In this document: positions 24,123 to 33,754 of the stretch, in pieces
Layout of the letters: the number at the start of each line of letters is the position of its first letter
Position numbering within the stretch: the first letter of the stretch is position 1
Notes under the pieces: generated by a model
Told to the model about the DNA's origin: nothing
The model's database searches: none
What the model saw: only the letters and a program-made list of their open reading frames with translations
Source: Kribbella caucasensis
GTDB lineage: Bacteria; Actinomycetota; Actinomycetes; Propionibacteriales; Kribbellaceae
Direction: 5' to 3'
Length of the DNA stretch: 64,000 bases
Assembly (NCBI RefSeq): GCF_004361855.1
Contig: NZ_SNWQ01000014.1
Coordinates: 1 to 64,000, forward strand
Position numbers and translations under genes: made by a program

Positions 24123-25661
24123 TCAGTCGGGGGAGATCGCGGTGGCGCCGGTGCGGCGGGGGTCGCCGACTGCCTGCAGGCCGTCGGCCGGAGCCCAGAA
24201 GGCGGCGGCCACCCCGCCGAAGTACATCGAGTGAGGTGGCATCGGGCGGGCCGGCAGGTTGGTCGAGCCGGAGACGGGCAGGTCGTCCTCGTAGTCGACG
24301 ACGACGTCCTCGCGGACCCGGACGTGCACGCGCGGGTGCTCGACGGCATCCTCGAGCGACAGGCCGCCGTGGGTGTAGAGCGCGTAGACCTGGGCCAGCG
24401 CGGTCGGGATCCGGTCCGAACCGGGCGAGCTGATCGCGAGCACCGCGCCGTCGCCATCCCGCCGGGCCACGCTGGGCGCCATGTTCGAGGTCAGCCTGGT
24501 CCCTGGTACGAGACTGTGCGGGCCGCCGGGCAGGAGTTCCTGTTCGCCGAGCGCGTTGTTCAGCCAGATCCCGGTCCCCGGCGTCATCACGCCCGACCCG
24601 TAGCCGGACGACACCGTGATCGCGCACGCGTCACCTTCGTCGTCGACCACCGAGACCGTCGCCGTACTGGGTGAAGTCAGCGCCCGCAGATCGCCGGCCG
24701 CCGCGAGATCGAGCAGCTTCTGCCCTTCGAGCTGGCGGACATCCTCCTCGTCGAGCTCGGCCAGCCGGCGCCCGAACACGGCGTGCTGCACTTCGACCAG
24801 CCGCTGCAGTTCGCTCTGATTCCACCCACCCTGAGCCGGTACGCCGTCCAGCAACGCAAGCATCGCCGCGACCGCCACCCCACCGACGGCCGGCGGCGGA
24901 TTCGTCGCCAGGGTCCAGCCGTTCTGCTTCAGCACCAGTGCGGGCCGCACGATCGCCTCGTACGCCGCGAGGTCCTCGGCGGTCAGGATCCCCTCGTTGT
25001 CCGCCATGTCGCGAACGAGCAACTCGGCCAGCTCGCCGGTGTACATCGTCTCGGCACCCGCCTCGGCGATCAGCTCCAGCGCCTCGGCCAGCTCTGGGAT
25101 CAGCACCGTCGTCCCGGCCTTGATCACCACGCCGTCCTCGTCGTGCACGACCCGGTGACTCGGCCGGTGCCAGCCGAAGATGATCTCGTGGGTGTAGCCG
25201 AGGTAGTACCCCGAGGTCCGGCTCAACGGGAACCCTTGCCGTGCCACGTCGATGGCGGGCTGCACGACCTCCCGCCACGGCGCCTTCCCGGACCGCTGAT
25301 GGGCCAGGTCGAGCGCCTTCATCCCACCCGGTGTCGCAACGGACCCATGCCCCACGGTCGTGGTGGTCCCGCCGCCGTAGTCGGTCGACACGTCCCACAC
25401 GGCCCGGCCGAGCCGGTCTGGCGGTAGGCCGCGGCCCGGCATCTCCACCCAGCCGTCGATGGTCACCGGTTCCCCGCCGGCCACCTGCAACGTCACGAAC
25501 CCACCCGACGCGGGCGACACGACGCCGATCTCGTTCACCATCGTGACGAGCGTCGCGGCGATCGCGGCATCCACCGCGTTCCCGCCCTCGGCCGCAACCC
25601 GCACCCCAGCGTCAGCCGCCGCCCGATTAGGCGCCGCAACCGCAACCCTGGGATGCGCCAT
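24123..25661 (-). CDS. gamma-glutamyltransferase family protein
   Basis: 512-residue Ntn-hydrolase of the glutathione hydrolase family. It has GGNAVDAAIAA near 27-37, ASGGFVTL near 51-58 and the second half LTSNMAPSVARRDG...AISSPGSDRIPTALAQV, matching the glycine-loop and carboxylate-binding motifs. The autocatalytic Thr is most likely in SPSTATVSVVDDEGDA. There is no signal peptide, and the protein is shorter than E. coli Ggt, as in many actinobacterial homologues that may act on other gamma-glutamyl or acyl amides. It follows pheT by 16 bases with a GGGAGG site. Confidence 0.85.
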   Translation of the reverse strand: MAHPRVAVAAPNRAAADAGVRVAAEGGNAVDAAIAATLVTMVNEIGVVSPASGGFVTLQVAGGEPVTIDGWVEMPGRGLPPDRLGRAVWDVSTDYGGGTTTTVGHGSVATPGGMKALDLAHQRSGKAPWREVVQPAIDVARQGFPLSRTSGYYLGYTHEIIFGWHRPSHRVVHDEDGVVIKAGTTVLIPELAEALELIAEAGAETMYTGELAELLVRDMADNEGILTAEDLAAYEAIVRPALVLKQNGWTLATNPPPAVGGVAVAAMLALLDGVPAQGGWNQSELQRLVEVQHAVFGRRLAELDEEDVRQLEGQKLLDLAAAGDLRALTSPSTATVSVVDDEGDACAITVSSGYGSGVMTPGTGIWLNNALGEQELLPGGPHSLVPGTRLTSNMAPSVARRDGDGAVLAISSPGSDRIPTALAQVYALYTHGGLSLEDAVEHPRVHVRVREDVVVDYEDDLPVSGSTNLPARPMPPHSMYFGGVAAAFWAPADGLQAVGDPRRTGATAISPD

Positions 25662-25677
25662 CAGGACCTCCCGCGAC

Positions 25678-28260
25678 CTAGCCGACTCGCTGGACGGCGC
25701 CGAAGCGGTCGACGGTCACCTGGACTGCGGCCTGGCGCGCAGCCGCGACCTCGGTCTCGGTGAGGGTCCGGTCCGTGGCGCGGAAACGCAGCGCGAAGGC
25801 GAGCGATTTCTTGCCCTCGCCGATCTGCTCGCCGGTGTACAGGTCGAACAGCCGGATCGACTCCAGCAGCTCACCCGCACCCTCGACCAGCGCCGCCTCG
25901 ACCTCGGCCGCGGCGACCTCGGCCCCGACGATCAGCGCCACATCCTCCTTGGCCACCGGGTACGACGAGAACGGGCGCGCCACCACCGACGCCGGGCCGA
26001 CCTCGATCAGGCGATCCAGGTCGAGCTCGATCGCCACCGAGCGCGCGGGCAACCCGTACGCCGTACAAACCTTCGGGTGCAGCTCACCGGCATACCCGAG
26101 GACCACGTCGCCCACGAGCACCTCCGCACACCGCCCCGGGTGCCACGGCTCCGGCTCGGCTGCACGCAACACCGGCACCGCGCCGACGGCCTCGACCACG
26201 GCCCGCGCGAGCTGGACCGCATCCGACCAGCTGACCGGCTGCGCCTTGCCCCACCAACCGGCCGGAACCCGGGCACCCGTCAGCACCGCCGCGAGGTGCA
26301 ACGGCTGATCCGGCAACGCCGCATCGAGGGTCGCGATCTCCTCATCGGTCGGCCGCTGCGCCACCGACGGCAACGGCGCGGCCCGCTGATCCGGCTTCGG
26401 CAGGAACACCAGTCCGGTCTGGAACAGCGCGAGATCCGTGCTCCCCCGGCCGACGTTCCGCTCGGCGGTCCGCAGCAGCCCCGGCAGCAACGTCGTCTGG
26501 AGGAACGGCTCCTCGTCGGACAGCGGGTTGGTCAACCGCACCGCGTTTCGCCGCTCGTCGCCCTCGTCCAGCCGGAGCGCCTCGAAGTCGGCCTCGCCCA
26601 CGAAGGGATACGACACGACCTCGGTCAGCCCGGCGCCGACCAGCGCGGTCGCGATCCGGCGGCGGCGCTGCTGCGACACCGTCAGGCCCTGACCGCCCGG
26701 CGCCTTCGGCAGCACCGACGGGACGTTGTCATACCCGAACAGCCGGATGACCTCTTCGGCGAAGTCGTTGGGGTCCCGCAGATCCGGCCGCCAGCTCGGC
26801 GGGGTCACGGTGATCAGATCGGCCGTCGTCGCGGTGCTCGCCCCCACCGCCAGCGGCGCGGCCACCGGACCTTCGGTCGCCGTCGATATGCTCACGCCAG
26901 CCGCCAGCGGCGCGGCCACCGCACCTTCGTTGCTCTGGGCAACCTCACAGCCGACCGAGGTCAGGTGCCGGATCGACTCCTCGACCGAGATCGGCGCCCC
27001 GGCGACGCGCACGGCATGGTCGGCGCGGATCGTCACCGGCTCGGGGGCCGGGTGCGTGTCGACGACGGTCCCTTCGGTCTCGATCGTGCCACCGGCGTAC
27101 TCGGCCAGCAGTTCGGCGACCCGCTGGGCGGCGTACCGCGGCAGGGCCGGATCCACCTCGCGCTCGAACCGGCGCGACGCCTCCGACGACAACTTGTGCC
27201 GCCGCGACGCCCGGGCGATCACGATCGGGTGGAAGTGCGCTGCCTCGATCACCACGTCGGTGGTGGTCTCGGAGATCTCGGTGGACGCGCCACCCATCAC
27301 CCCGGCGATACCGATCGGGCCGGAGTCGTCGGTGATCAGCAGGTCCTCGGCGTCCAGCTCACGGCTCTGGTCGTCCAGCGTCATCAGCTTCTCGCCGGCC
27401 TTGGCCCGCCGGACCACGATCTCGCCGCTCAGCCGGGCCTTGTCGTAGCCGTGGATCGGCTGACCGAGCTCGAGCATCACGTAGTTCGTCACGTCGACGC
27501 CGATCGAGATCGGCCGCATCCCGGCAGCGATCAGCCGGCGCTGCATCCACCGCGGCGACAACGCCTTCGCGTCGATCCCGGAAACCGTCCGGGCGACGAA
27601 CACACTGCACCCCTCGGCATCGTCGACCCGCACCGGATACCCGCCCTGCCCCGACCCGGTGAGCGCCAGCTCGGCCGGGTCCTTCAGCTCCACCCCGTAC
27701 GCCGTGGCAGCCTCGCGGGCGACACCGCGGATGGACAAGCAGTACCCCCGGTCGGGCGTGACCGCGATGTCCAGGGTGTCGTCGCGCAGGCCGAGCAACT
27801 CGATCGCGTCGTCGCCCACCTTCGCCTCACCCGGCTCGAGCACGACGATGCCACCCAGGCCGTCGTCGCCCAGACCCAGCTCGGCGCTGGAGCAGATCAT
27901 CCCGTTCGACACGTGGCCGTAGGTCTTGCGCGCGGCGATCGCGAACCCGCCGGGCAGCACCGCACCCGGCAGCACGACGACGACCAGGTCGCCGACCTCG
28001 AAGTTGTGCGCGCCGCAGACGACCCACTGCGGCTCGTCCTTGCCGATGTCGAGGGAGCACCAGCGGATGGTCTTGCCGTTCTTCTGCGGCTCGTTCTCGT
28101 AGGTGAGGACCTTGCCGACCACCAGCGGGCCGGTCAGGTCGGACTCCTCGACGGTCTCCACTTCGAGCCCGGCCCGGATCAGCTTCTCGGCGACCTGCCG
28201 GCCGGTCACCCCGGCCGGGAGCTCGACGTACTCACGAAGCCATGACAGTGGGACCCGCAT
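25678..28260 (-). CDS. pheT: phenylalanyl-tRNA synthetase beta subunit
   Basis: 860 residues; the large subunit of the alpha2-beta2 PheRS. The N-terminal tRNA-binding/OB domain is at about 40-150, B3/B4 editing domain at about 210-390, B5 at about 410-510, the catalytic-like domain up to about 740 and the FDX-ACB anticodon-binding domain at the C-terminus. It is longer than usual because residues about 444-472 contain an internal duplication (VAAPLAAG... / VAAPLAVG...) inside B5. The ATG overlaps the pheS stop by one base (TGATG). Confidence 0.95.
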   Translation of the reverse strand: MRVPLSWLREYVELPAGVTGRQVAEKLIRAGLEVETVEESDLTGPLVVGKVLTYENEPQKNGKTIRWCSLDIGKDEPQWVVCGAHNFEVGDLVVVVLPGAVLPGGFAIAARKTYGHVSNGMICSSAELGLGDDGLGGIVVLEPGEAKVGDDAIELLGLRDDTLDIAVTPDRGYCLSIRGVAREAATAYGVELKDPAELALTGSGQGGYPVRVDDAEGCSVFVARTVSGIDAKALSPRWMQRRLIAAGMRPISIGVDVTNYVMLELGQPIHGYDKARLSGEIVVRRAKAGEKLMTLDDQSRELDAEDLLITDDSGPIGIAGVMGGASTEISETTTDVVIEAAHFHPIVIARASRRHKLSSEASRRFEREVDPALPRYAAQRVAELLAEYAGGTIETEGTVVDTHPAPEPVTIRADHAVRVAGAPISVEESIRHLTSVGCEVAQSNEGAVAAPLAAGVSISTATEGPVAAPLAVGASTATTADLITVTPPSWRPDLRDPNDFAEEVIRLFGYDNVPSVLPKAPGGQGLTVSQQRRRRIATALVGAGLTEVVSYPFVGEADFEALRLDEGDERRNAVRLTNPLSDEEPFLQTTLLPGLLRTAERNVGRGSTDLALFQTGLVFLPKPDQRAAPLPSVAQRPTDEEIATLDAALPDQPLHLAAVLTGARVPAGWWGKAQPVSWSDAVQLARAVVEAVGAVPVLRAAEPEPWHPGRCAEVLVGDVVLGYAGELHPKVCTAYGLPARSVAIELDLDRLIEVGPASVVARPFSSYPVAKEDVALIVGAEVAAAEVEAALVEGAGELLESIRLFDLYTGEQIGEGKKSLAFALRFRATDRTLTETEVAAARQAAVQVTVDRFGAVQRVG
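26847..26929 (-). repeat. 54-bp (18-codon) in-frame duplication inside pheT
   Basis: Two 29-base copies, 26847-26875 and 26901-26929, differ at one position (GGACC against GCACC) and start exactly 54 bases apart. The encoded peptides are [10 protein letters not shown] and [10 protein letters not shown], with intervening Ser/Thr/Ala-rich linkers. It lies in the PheT B5 region just before [13 protein letters not shown], where the family normally has no such insert. Confidence 0.8.
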
Positions 28261-29369
28261 CAGATCTCCATCCCGAACTGGCGGCTGAACCGCACATCAC
28301 CCTCGACCATGTCCCGCATGTCCTCGACCCCGTTGCGGAACATCAGGGTCCGCTCCAGGCCCATCCCGAACGCGAAACCGGAGTACCGGTCGGTGTCGAT
28401 ACCGCAGGCCTGCAGGACGCGCGGGTTCACCACACCGCAGCCGCCCCACTCGATCCAGCCCTCGCTGCCACACGTCCGGCAGGGGCGATCCGGGTTGCCC
28501 ACCGACTCACCGCGGCAGACGAAGCATTTCAGGTCGACCTCTGCCGACGGCTCGGTGAAGGGGAAGAAGTTCGGCCGCAGCCGCGCCTCCAGGCCCTCGC
28601 CGAACATCGACACGACGAAGTGGTCCAGCGTGCCCTTCAGGTGCGCGAGCGTGATGCCCTCGTCCACCACCAGGCCCTCGACCTGGTTGAAGACCGGGGT
28701 GTGGGTCGCGTCCAGCTCGTCGGTGCGGAACACCCGGCCCGGGCAGATCACGTAGATCGGCGGCTTGCGGGTCAGCATCGAGCGCGCCTGCACCGGTGAG
28801 GTGTGGGTCCGCAGCACCGTGCCGGACCCGGCCGGCTCGACGAAGAAGGTGTCCTGCATCTGCCGCGCCGGGTGGTCGGGCTGGAAGTTCAGCGCGTCGA
28901 AGTTCAGCCACTCGGCCTCGACCTCCGGGCCCTCGGCGACATCCCAGCCGAGCGCGGTGAAGACATCCGCGACCTGCTCCGAGATCAGCGACAGCGGATG
29001 CCGCGCGCCGAGCTGCGGGGCGGTCCAGGGCAGCGTCACGTCGACCCGCTCGGTGACGAGCATCCGCTCCTCGTGCTCCGCCTCGAGCGCGGCCAGGCGG
29101 CTCGCATACCCCTCGTTGATCGCCTTGCGGGCCGAGCCGATCCGCTGCCCGGCCTCCTTGCGGCCCTGCGGCGGGAGCGCCCCGATCTCCCGGTTCGCCA
29201 GCACGATCGGCGACCGGTCGCCGAGGTGGGCCTGCTTGGCCTCCTGCAGCGCGGCCAGGTCGGCCGCCTTGGCGAAGGCGTCGAGAGCCTCGTCGCGCGT
29301 CCGTTCGACCTCGTCGGCGTGCAACGGTGTCACCTCGACGGGGTCGTAGTTCTTGTTGGGACCGGACAT
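28260..29369 (-). CDS. pheS: phenylalanyl-tRNA synthetase alpha subunit
   Basis: 369 residues, the catalytic class II subunit of PheRS. An N-terminal coiled coil (about 1-95, [23 protein letters not shown]) binds the tRNA. The core shows HPLSLI, the motif 2 region [24 protein letters not shown] and motif 3 [11 protein letters not shown]. Cysteine pairs in [23 protein letters not shown] suggest a bound zinc, found in some actinobacterial PheS. The internal ATG with AGGGAG just upstream is chosen over an earlier in-frame codon. Confidence 0.95.
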   Translation of the reverse strand: MSGPNKNYDPVEVTPLHADEVERTRDEALDAFAKAADLAALQEAKQAHLGDRSPIVLANREIGALPPQGRKEAGQRIGSARKAINEGYASRLAALEAEHEERMLVTERVDVTLPWTAPQLGARHPLSLISEQVADVFTALGWDVAEGPEVEAEWLNFDALNFQPDHPARQMQDTFFVEPAGSGTVLRTHTSPVQARSMLTRKPPIYVICPGRVFRTDELDATHTPVFNQVEGLVVDEGITLAHLKGTLDHFVVSMFGEGLEARLRPNFFPFTEPSAEVDLKCFVCRGESVGNPDRPCRTCGSEGWIEWGGCGVVNPRVLQACGIDTDRYSGFAFGMGLERTLMFRNGVEDMRDMVEGDVRFSRQFGMEI

Positions 29370-29474
29370 GGCTCCCTTTCGGGGTTGCGGAACTGAAACT
29401 TGCTGCTGGCAGTCTAGGAACCTCCCGCCCCGGAGCGTGAATCGGTCGTCCACAGGCTGGGTGGACCGGCCGGA

Positions 29475-30442
29475 TCAGGCGATGCGACGCAACCGGGTCA
29501 GGCTGGCTGCCAGGCAGAGCAGGCCGATCAGCAGGGCGGCGAAACCGACGGGGTAGGAGACCGTCAGATCGCCGTACATGCTGGGCGGAGGGGGCTCATC
29601 GGTCAACTCGACCGGCTCGGCGGGCTCGACCAGGATGGTGCCGACCACCAGGTAGGCCGCGGCCAGCACCGCCATCAACCCACCGGCTGCCACCCCGCTG
29701 ATCGGCGGAATGGTCTCGGCCGGGATCACGTCCCGGCGGGCCAGGATCGCCAGCGTCACCGACGCGGCGATCGGGCCGAGGACCACGACGTACCACGCCA
29801 GCACCTCGATCGTGCTGGGCCCGAAGCCGGGGCCACCTAACAACACGGGGTATGACCCCATCGACAGCACCGTGCAAAACAGCACGGTGGCGATGACCAG
29901 GACCGTCTTCACGACACCGCGGTCCGGCCTGATCCGCCCGAGGGCGAAGGAGAGCACGGCGAACGGAATCAGTACCAGCGCGGCCCAGAGCAGGAGGCCG
30001 AGAATCGACTGGTCCGGGTGGGCATAGTCGGTTGGATCCGGGCCAGTTCGCGCTTGCTGAGTCCGGATCGGCGGGCCCAGGGGGCGAGGATGACCGGGTC
30101 CATGGCGTCGATCCTGGCCAGGTTGGCGGTGGCCGCGATGCGTCGTACCTCGTCGTGGTGGCCGGAGGCGCGCATCAAGTGGGCGACCGCACAGTGGCGG
30201 CCGTCTGTGTCGACGAAGTACGGCGTGCTGGGCAGTTCGGTGTCGTTGCGCGGGTACTGCCTGTTCTTGCGGTACTCACGCAGTACGTCGAGGTTGTCGC
30301 GGCGGGCCTGCAGTGCGTCAGCGTCCGCATCGGATGGTGAGCGGTGACGGATCTGGAGTTCCGCTGACCAAAGGTGGATCCGGGTCGGCAGGTCGATCAG
30401 CCAGCGCCGCATCGGGCTGCACCGTCTCGTCATGAACGACAT
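29475..30442 (-). pseudogene. membrane protein with N-terminal ARIQP-type domain, split by a one-base frameshift
   Basis: Two overlapping frames look like halves of one gene. The first (from about 30442) encodes a soluble domain with YFVDTDGRHCAVAHLM...SGLSKRELARIQP, a family seen in other actinobacteria; after ARIQP it decays to TMPTRTSRFSAS and stops. In the next frame, reading from the same place, comes DYAHPDQSILGLLLWAALVLIPFAV and three further membrane segments, ending at 29475, with no usable start for its first helix. One added base at about 30025-30033 joins them as ARIQPDYAHPDQ. Function unknown. Confidence 0.55.
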
Positions 30443-30564
30443 CGTGGCAGCGACCCGGTCCACCGCTCACTGTTCGTACGGTCGTGCGGACAGGCTGTCA
30501 GACAGCGACTACCGGTGGCTGGCAGAATCGGGGGCAGAGACCGAACTCACCGAAAGCAGCGCCG

Positions 30565-31188
30565 ATGACGAACTCGCCGGTTGACCTCACCGACCCGGCA
30601 GCGACGCCCGCGACCCCGGCCGATCCCGCGGGCGGCCCCCCGCGTGGCACCTTCGACCGGGTTGTGCCCTGGCTGCTGACCGTCGGCGGTGCGATCGGCT
30701 TCCTGGCCGCGTTCGTGCTGACGGTCGAGCGGTTCAAGTTGCTCACCGACCCGTCGTACAAGCCGAGTTGCAGTATCAACTCGGTGCTGTCCTGCGGATC
30801 GGTGATGACGACACCGCAGGCGGCGATCTTCGGATTCCCCAACCCGCTGCTCGGCATCGCGGGCTTCGCGATCGTGACGACGCTCGGCGTGGTGCTGCTG
30901 ACCGGGGCCCAGCTGCCACGGTGGGTCTGGCTCGGACTGCAAGCCGGCGTGACCGCCGCGGCCGTGCTGATCCATTGGCTGATCTACCAGAGCATCTACA
31001 GCATCGGCGCGCTCTGCCCGTACTGCATGGTCGTCTGGGCCGTGACGATGCCGACCTTCTGGTACGTGACGCTGGCCAACTTCAAGGGCCTCAGGCAGGC
31101 GGTCGGCCGCTACCACCTGGTCGCGATCGCCGCCTGGGCCCTGTTCCTGACCGGCATCATCCTGACCCGCTTCTGGCTGGGCAACTAG
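30565..31188 (+). CDS. vitamin K epoxide reductase (VKOR) family protein
   Basis: 207-residue four- to five-helix membrane protein. It has the loop cysteines C69 and C77 (PSCSINSVLSCG) and the active-site CPYC at 151-154 beside a membrane helix, the complete VKOR cysteine set. Bacterial VKORs reoxidise DsbA-like proteins with menaquinone, so this replaces DsbB in periplasmic disulfide formation. The first 30 residues are Ala/Pro-rich and cytoplasmic. No DsbA gene is adjacent. The ATG at 30565 is preferred to an upstream in-frame ATG lacking family resemblance. Confidence 0.9.
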   Translation: MTNSPVDLTDPAATPATPADPAGGPPRGTFDRVVPWLLTVGGAIGFLAAFVLTVERFKLLTDPSYKPSCSINSVLSCGSVMTTPQAAIFGFPNPLLGIAGFAIVTTLGVVLLTGAQLPRWVWLGLQAGVTAAAVLIHWLIYQSIYSIGALCPYCMVVWAVTMPTFWYVTLANFKGLRQAVGRYHLVAIAAWALFLTGIILTRFWLGN

Positions 31189-32195
31189 TCAGCCGTCGGT
31201 CGGGGCGGTCGAGGCCAGCACTTCCTCGGGCGACCCACTGTCGGTCGAGCGACGGGGCAGGGCGACCAAGGCGACCAGTGCACCGGCGGCTGCGCCGACC
31301 ATGCCGACGGTCATCGCGACCGACATCGCGTCCGTGAACGCCTTGCCCGCCGCCGCCACGAACTCCGGGCCGAGGGCGAGGGTGTCGGCGATCGAGTTGC
31401 GGGCCTGCTCCGGGACCGAGTCGGGAAGGGCCGACGAGTAAGCCGCGGCAAGCACACTGCCCACTACGGCGACCGACAGCGCCGCGCCGGTTTGCTGCAC
31501 CGTGTCGTTCATCGCTGAGCCGACACCACGGTGCTCCGCCGGCACCGACTGCATCAGCAGCGTGTACGCCGGCGGTCCGGCCAGGCCGCCACCGACACCC
31601 ATCACCAGCAGACCGGCGATGAGCAGGCCGTATCCGGACGAGGCGGACACCTGCGTCAGGATCCCGAACCCGGCGGCGATGACCACCAGACCGGCGGCGA
31701 TCAGGGTGCGGTCGGCCACCTTCTTACCCAGGGTTGCGCCAAGACCGTTGAAGAGCGTGGCCGAGACGGCGTACGGGGTCAGGGCGAGGCCGGCCTTGAG
31801 CGGGGAGTAGCCCAGTACGAACTGCAGGTACTGGGTGAGCGCGAGCAGCAAACCGCCGGCCGTGAACGACAACAGGACGATGGAGAAACTGGTACCGCTG
31901 AAGTTGCGGTCCTTGAACAGCGCGAGCGGAACCATCGGATGGGCACTCCGCCGCTCCCAGAGCGCGAAGGCGACCAGGGCGACGACGCCCACCGCCAGTC
32001 CGCCGAGCACTCTGGCCGAGCCGAGTCCGTCCACGGGGATGGAGATGATCGACCAGACGACCGCCGTCATCCCGATGATCGACAGCACCGCGCCAAGCGG
32101 ATCGACATCCCGCGCCGGTCCGCGAGACTCCGGGATCAGCACGACCGTGCCGATGATCGCCAGCACCGCGATCGGCATTCAGCAGGAAGATCGAA
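31189..32195 (-). pseudogene. MFS drug-transporter remnant, 5'-truncated by the IS607-type element
   Basis: About 330 residues match the C-terminal part of a DHA2-type (14-helix) exporter: PIAVLAIIGTVVLIPESRG, VPLALFKDRNFSG, GGLLLALTQYLQFVLGYSPLKAGLALTPYA and RGVGSAMNDTVQQTGAALSVAVVGS. The first five or six helices are missing. At the junction the flank still encodes SIFLLN in one frame and PIAVL in another, so about two bases are also lost (family sequence SIFLLNVPIAVL). The apparent start at 32178 follows an in-frame stop and is not genuine. The 5' half is not on the far side of the element. Confidence 0.8.
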
Positions 32196-33548
32196 CCGTT
32201 GAGTGAGTCTCGGCGATGTTCTCGCTTCGGCTCTTCCTGCTTCGCTGACCGCTGCCGACTCCGGAGAGTGAGGTCTTACGTGGTCTCCGCAAGCGTTTCG
32301 GCTCTCCGGGCAACTTCCCGGCGAGGTCGTACTTGTTCGGTCTGCGAGCATCGCGGCGAGCAGGTTGCCTGCCGCGTTCTCGTCTCGGTCGTGCAGGACG
32401 CCGCAACCGGGACACATCCAGGCGCGGTCCGCGAGCACCAGGGCCCGGTTGATGCGTCCACAGTCCCCGCACGTCTTGGACGACGGGAACCAACGGTCGG
32501 CCCTCCAGATGCGGGAGCCGTACCAGTCGGCCTTGTAGTCCAACTGGCGAACGAACTCGCCGAACCCGGCATCGGCGATCGAGCGGGCGAGCCGGCGATT
32601 CCTCACCATTCCCTTGACGTGCAGGGTCTCCACCGCGATGGCCGACTTGGTTCTCGTCAGCCTCGTGGTGGTCTTGTGCAGGAAATCCCGCCGCCGGTCG
32701 GCCACCCTCAAATGGAGTCGGCCGACACGCTTGCGGGCTTTGGCCCGGTTCTTGGAGTCGTCCGCGCTGCGGGCGAGCTTGCGGTTGGCGCGCTTCAACG
32801 CGCGCTGTGCGGCCTTCAGTGGCTTGGGGGCATGGACCTCCTCGGTCGTGCCGTCACTGTTCTTGATGACGGCGAACGTCTTCAAGCCCAGGTCGATACC
32901 GCATGCGGGAGCCTCGGCGTCGACCTGACGGCGCTTGTTGAGGTCGTCTCGGTCCACTTCGATCTGAAACGAGATCCACCAGCGCCCGGCCTGCTCCCGG
33001 ACAGTGGCGCCGAGGATCCGCGCCTGACCTGTTGCCATCCGGTCGGTGAGCCAGGACATGTCCTCACGCGTCGCGACGTCGCCGACCGCGGGAAGGCGCA
33101 CCGTGCGGGCATCCCGCGGCTTGGCCCGATCGGCGTCGTAGCGGAACCGCGAACCGTGCTTGCGCTTGCGCCACGAGGGGAAGCCCATCCTCGCGCCCCG
33201 GCGTTCGCCCTTTTTCGACTTGAGGTAGTTGGAGAATCCGGCGGCACGGACCCGGCAGGCTTCCTTCGGGACACGAGACGACAGCTTGTTCTCGGTGAAC
33301 CACGGGAACCGCACAATGTGGGCGGCGCGCCACTCCTTCTCCAGCGCGGGGGCCGACCACGGCACCGTGGTCAGGTCGTCGCCGGTGATGCCGTAGGACT
33401 CCTCCGCCTTGCGCTGCGCCCACTTCTTACGCACCGTCTCCAGGCAGAAGTTCTCCACCACCCGCGACAGGCCACAGTGACGGCCCATGAGTACGGACTG
33501 ATCGGCGTCCGGAGCGAGTTCAACCCGGATGCCTTGCTTGTGACTCAC
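32136..33548 (-). CDS. tnpB: TnpB RNA-guided nuclease (IS607 family), element A
   Basis: 470-residue open frame. It has an N-terminal helical/WED-like region, RuvC I with D219 in CGIDLGLKTF, RuvC II with E307 in AVETLHVKGM, a CxxC...CxxC zinc ribbon (C360, C363, C379, C382) and RuvC III HDRDENAAGN at 386-395. All catalytic positions are present, so a functional omega-RNA-guided DNA endonuclease is plausible. The GTG start overlaps the tnpA remnant stop. The tail after about residue 405 is encoded by the omega RNA region and the last ~20 codons run past the right end into host DNA. Confidence 0.85.
   Translation of the reverse strand: MSHKQGIRVELAPDADQSVLMGRHCGLSRVVENFCLETVRKKWAQRKAEESYGITGDDLTTVPWSAPALEKEWRAAHIVRFPWFTENKLSSRVPKEACRVRAAGFSNYLKSKKGERRGARMGFPSWRKRKHGSRFRYDADRAKPRDARTVRLPAVGDVATREDMSWLTDRMATGQARILGATVREQAGRWWISFQIEVDRDDLNKRRQVDAEAPACGIDLGLKTFAVIKNSDGTTEEVHAPKPLKAAQRALKRANRKLARSADDSKNRAKARKRVGRLHLRVADRRRDFLHKTTTRLTRTKSAIAVETLHVKGMVRNRRLARSIADAGFGEFVRQLDYKADWYGSRIWRADRWFPSSKTCGDCGRINRALVLADRAWMCPGCGVLHDRDENAAGNLLAAMLADRTSTTSPGSCPESRNACGDHVRPHSPESAAVSEAGRAEARTSPRLTQRFDLPAECRSRCWRSSARSC
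32196..32330 (-). ncRNA. putative omega RNA (right-end RNA) of element A
   Basis: The last 85-90 bases of the element are nearly identical to those of element B, including a CTCCGGAG palindrome and GGAAGAGCC, despite lying at and beyond the normal end of tnpB coding. In TnpB systems this region is the RNA scaffold and the DNA just outside supplies the guide. Here the guide would begin TCGATCTTCCTGCTGA, which is MFS-gene sequence. RNA extent on the 5' side is a guess. Confidence 0.55.
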
Positions 33549-33754
33549 GCGCCCTCACCCGCCGCAGCGACGAGTACCTTCTTCGCCCGGTTCCGGGCGG
33601 CGGGCTCGCCGTAGAGGTGGGCGCAGAACGAGGTGAGCGCGTCGGTCATGTCGCGCACCAGATCGTCTTCGGCTTCGCCTTCATCCACAACCAGCACGGT
33701 ACGGCCCTGCGCCGACAAAAGCGGCCTCGATATAGTCCACCCCAAACCGCTGAA
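33545..33754 (-). pseudogene. tnpA serine-recombinase 3' fragment, element A
   Basis: The last ~65 residues of an IS607-type recombinase are readable: LSAQGRTVLVVDEGEAEDDLVRDMTDALTSFCAHLYG. Further upstream, in another frame, QRFGVDYIEAA is the preceding conserved segment, so there is also a frameshift near 33712-33722. The HTH and catalytic domains are missing. It ends with GEGA and a stop overlapping the tnpB start, as in element B. Confidence 0.75.

Larger units (their letters stand above)
32196..33754 (-). mobile_element. IS607-family element A (tnpA remnant, tnpB intact)
   Basis: It contains a serine-recombinase 3' fragment and a full-length tnpB overlapping as GTGA. The right end is set by comparison with element B: both share sequence up to CACTCAACGG, then diverge. 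The terminal GG suits IS607 recombinases, which cross over at a GG dinucleotide. The left end is lost: the element starts abruptly inside tnpA next to the rRNA methyltransferase stop, so one deletion probably removed the tnpA 5' end together with the 5' half of the target MFS gene. Confidence 0.75.

Noticed and set aside
21890-24457. 855-codon ORF containing the glycosyltransferase
   Set aside because: Only residues matching the GT2 domain are real; upstream is antisense/out-of-frame GGT sequence, and downstream of about 23160 it is the membrane-protein gene read in the wrong frame.
25459-28245. 928-codon plus-strand ORF opposite pheT
   Set aside because: Exact antisense of a highly conserved essential gene; composition (Arg/His/Asp-rich) is typical of a GC-rich shadow frame.
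29475-29957. Independent small membrane protein starting with GTG at 29957
   Set aside because: That start would cut into a clear membrane helix that is open further upstream in the same frame and connects to the preceding ORF by a one-base shift.
31189-32178. Intact short MFS transporter starting at 32178
   Set aside because: It lacks the first helices of its family, its start follows an in-frame stop directly, and the true upstream reading is visible in another frame at the element junction.
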